The translations under genes were made by a program, and so were the position numbers. A stretch of 56,000 nucleotides of DNA from Candidatus Merdivicinus faecavium. Lineage in GTDB: Bacteria; Bacillota; Clostridia; Oscillospirales; Ruminococcaceae. Below are positions 54,944-56,000 of this stretch, piece after piece (the stretch's first letter is position 1; each line of letters begins with the position of its first letter). The notes under the pieces were generated by a model. The model was not told where the DNA came from. It ran no database searches and saw nothing but the letters and a program-made list of their open reading frames with translations. The stretch is taken from the NCBI GenBank assembly GCA_018716285.1, contig DVKD01000054.1, positions 1 through 56,000 on the forward strand, given 5' to 3'.

Positions 54944-56000
54944 TTAATAGACCCGAATCTCAAAGATGCGCGCGCTCGGATCGCCGCAGGTCTTGAGGAC
55001 GGTCACGCGCAGCGCGTCCGATTGGACAGCGGGGAAAGAGAGGGTGTTGCGGCGGAGGAAATTGTCCGTTACCTCCGCGACGGTCTTCCACCCGTCCGCC
55101 GTGCTTACTTCGACCCGGTAGTCGGAGACGGTGCGCTTGACGATGGGCAGGGTCACATAGCTGTAGGCGGGGTTTATCAGGTCGGTGTCAAAGATGAGCT
55201 GGACCTGATGAAGCTCCTGCTCCCCGTCCCAGGAAAGAGTGATGGACTGCGGCAGCGGCTCCGAAGGGTCGGAGACCCAGCCGTATTCGGTTTCGCTCAC
55301 GATGCGGGAGGCGCCGCGCGCGACGCTTTCAGGCGAACAGTCGGCGAGCGGGAGTTCCTCCGGGAAAAATTCCGCCGCGAAGGAGCGCTTGCTGTCCGCT
55401 TCCCAGCGGTAGGCGTTGAGCCTGCGGCCGCTCCATTTCTCAAAGCAGGTGCAGGCGAGGGACTGCCAGGAGAGACCCTCCGCCGGTTCAAGCGCCACGC
55501 CGATGGCAGGGGAGCTGACATTGCAGTCGAGCGGGAGGTCAAACCAGCCTTCAAAACGGGCAGGGACAACGGCTTCCGCACGGTCGTGGACGGCAGCGCC
55601 CTCATAATCGCCCGCGCTCTTCATGGCGAGGAGGGAAGCCCTGACCGGTACGGGGACCTCTTTCTCATTGCGGAGCAGCACCCGGACATATTGGGCTTTC
55701 TGAGGCAGGCTGCGGCTCATGGCCAGCGTTCCATCCAAGGGGAGAAATCCGTTTTCCACGCCGCGGTGGAGGTTATAGCGCTCGGTTCTGCTCACGCTGG
55801 TCGCGGTGATGCGGGCTGATTTTGCGAGGTCGCGCGGGTCTTCGTTTACAATGCTCGGGATATAGAGGTCGTCCCGCAGCAGCTCCTGCTGGAAGTCTGC
55901 CATCTGCGTCTCATAGATGCCGCGCGGGGTGATTTTCTCACGGATGCAGCGCGCGGCGGCGGTCCCGGCGGCCTGGCCCAGGGTGGCGAGGGTGTTCTGG
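54944..56000 (-). CDS. FAD-dependent oxidoreductase, partial (5' end beyond window)
   Basis: The C-terminal 351 residues of a second FAD-dependent oxidoreductase; the gene continues past 56000. The segment TLGQAAGTAAARCIREKITP followed by RGIYETQ is homologous to LLGQAAGTAAAIALREGISP and RGVYENG of the gene at 53144. Both then have the same beta-rich C-terminal architecture (SVSRTERYNLHRGVENGF; VQLIFDTDLINPAYSYVTLP). An ATG at 55903 lies in the middle of the conserved domain, so it is not the start. The pair probably arose by tandem duplication followed by divergence. Confidence 0.8.
   Translation of the reverse strand, partial: QNTLATLGQAAGTAAARCIREKITPRGIYETQMADFQQELLRDDLYIPSIVNEDPRDLAKSARITATSVSRTERYNLHRGVENGFLPLDGTLAMSRSLPQKAQYVRVLLRNEKEVPVPVRASLLAMKSAGDYEGAAVHDRAEAVVPARFEGWFDLPLDCNVSSPAIGVALEPAEGLSWQSLACTCFEKWSGRRLNAYRWEADSKRSFAAEFFPEELPLADCSPESVARGASRIVSETEYGWVSDPSEPLPQSITLSWDGEQELHQVQLIFDTDLINPAYSYVTLPIVKRTVSDYRVEVSTADGWKTVAEVTDNFLRRNTLSFPAVQSDALRVTVLKTCGDPSARIFEIRVY

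Noticed and set aside
53456-55819. Long plus-strand open frame of about 790 codons over the FAD oxidoreductases
   Set aside because: Antisense to two homologous FAD proteins that support each other as real genes; no domain on the plus strand.

Overview
The window is GC-rich, gene-dense DNA from what looks like an anaerobic, spore-lineage Firmicute, most likely an intestinal clostridium of the Oscillospiraceae/Ruminococcaceae type. This is an inference. It rests on strong AGGAGG-type ribosome binding sites, a SpoIID-domain protein, a class B sortase, LrgAB, a ThiI without rhodanese next to a cysteine desulfurase, rubredoxin plus a flavodiiron protein, and soluble Hdr/Flx electron-transfer genes. 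No rRNA, tRNA, CRISPR array, phage or transposase was seen. The left end and several gaps hold small palindromic repeats.

Layout. 1-5.4 kb: a hotdog thioesterase, a stand-alone B12-dependent methionine-synthase activation-like protein, a Gfo/Idh/MocA oxidoreductase, a NYN-domain protein, several repeat families, and a gap (5.03-5.26 kb) that seems to hold the C-terminal remnants of two divergent genes (LacI regulator and GH38 mannosidase). 5.4-9.3 kb: a sugar-acid/inositol-like catabolic operon (two TIM-barrel isomerases and a dehydrogenase) read from a palindromic promoter shared with a divergent AraC regulator. 9.3-17.9 kb: RadC, cysteine desulfurase, a 148-bp tandem repeat, ThiI, LrgAB, a pseudo-CinA/sortase B fusion, a Ser/Pro-rich surface protein and a SpoIID-domain protein. 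18.0-28.0 kb: uvrB and uvrA separated by seven accessory genes, including a Nudix/ART-like/kinase fusion. 28.1-36.6 kb: rubredoxin, flavodiiron protein, GH125 mannosidase, BirA, a cysteine-rich protein, GNAT, AraC, YbaK, an ArsB-like transporter and pyrophosphatase. 36.7-39.5 kb: CbiK, precorrin-2 dehydrogenase and a CobA-HemD fusion (siroheme/early cobalamin), followed by a LysR regulator.

The most interesting region is 40.6-53.1 kb: twelve tightly packed same-strand genes between a promoter and a strong terminator. Order: malate dehydrogenase (LDH fold with Arg at the specificity position), fumarase, HdrB, HdrC, HdrA, FlxD, FlxC-like, FlxB-like, FlxA, a FrdB-like Fe-S protein, a FrdA-like flavoprotein, and an AAE-family transporter (the family that includes succinate exporters). 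Read together, they suggest a soluble, quinone-independent fumarate reductase in which an NADH-oxidising HdrABC-FlxABCD bifurcase sends one electron branch to ferredoxin and the other to fumarate, with oxaloacetate-to-fumarate enzymes upstream and succinate export downstream. The parts are recognised from sequence; their joint action is inference.

The right end (53.1-56.0 kb, minus strand) carries two tandem paralogous FAD-dependent oxidoreductases with discoidin-like C-termini, the second cut by the window edge.
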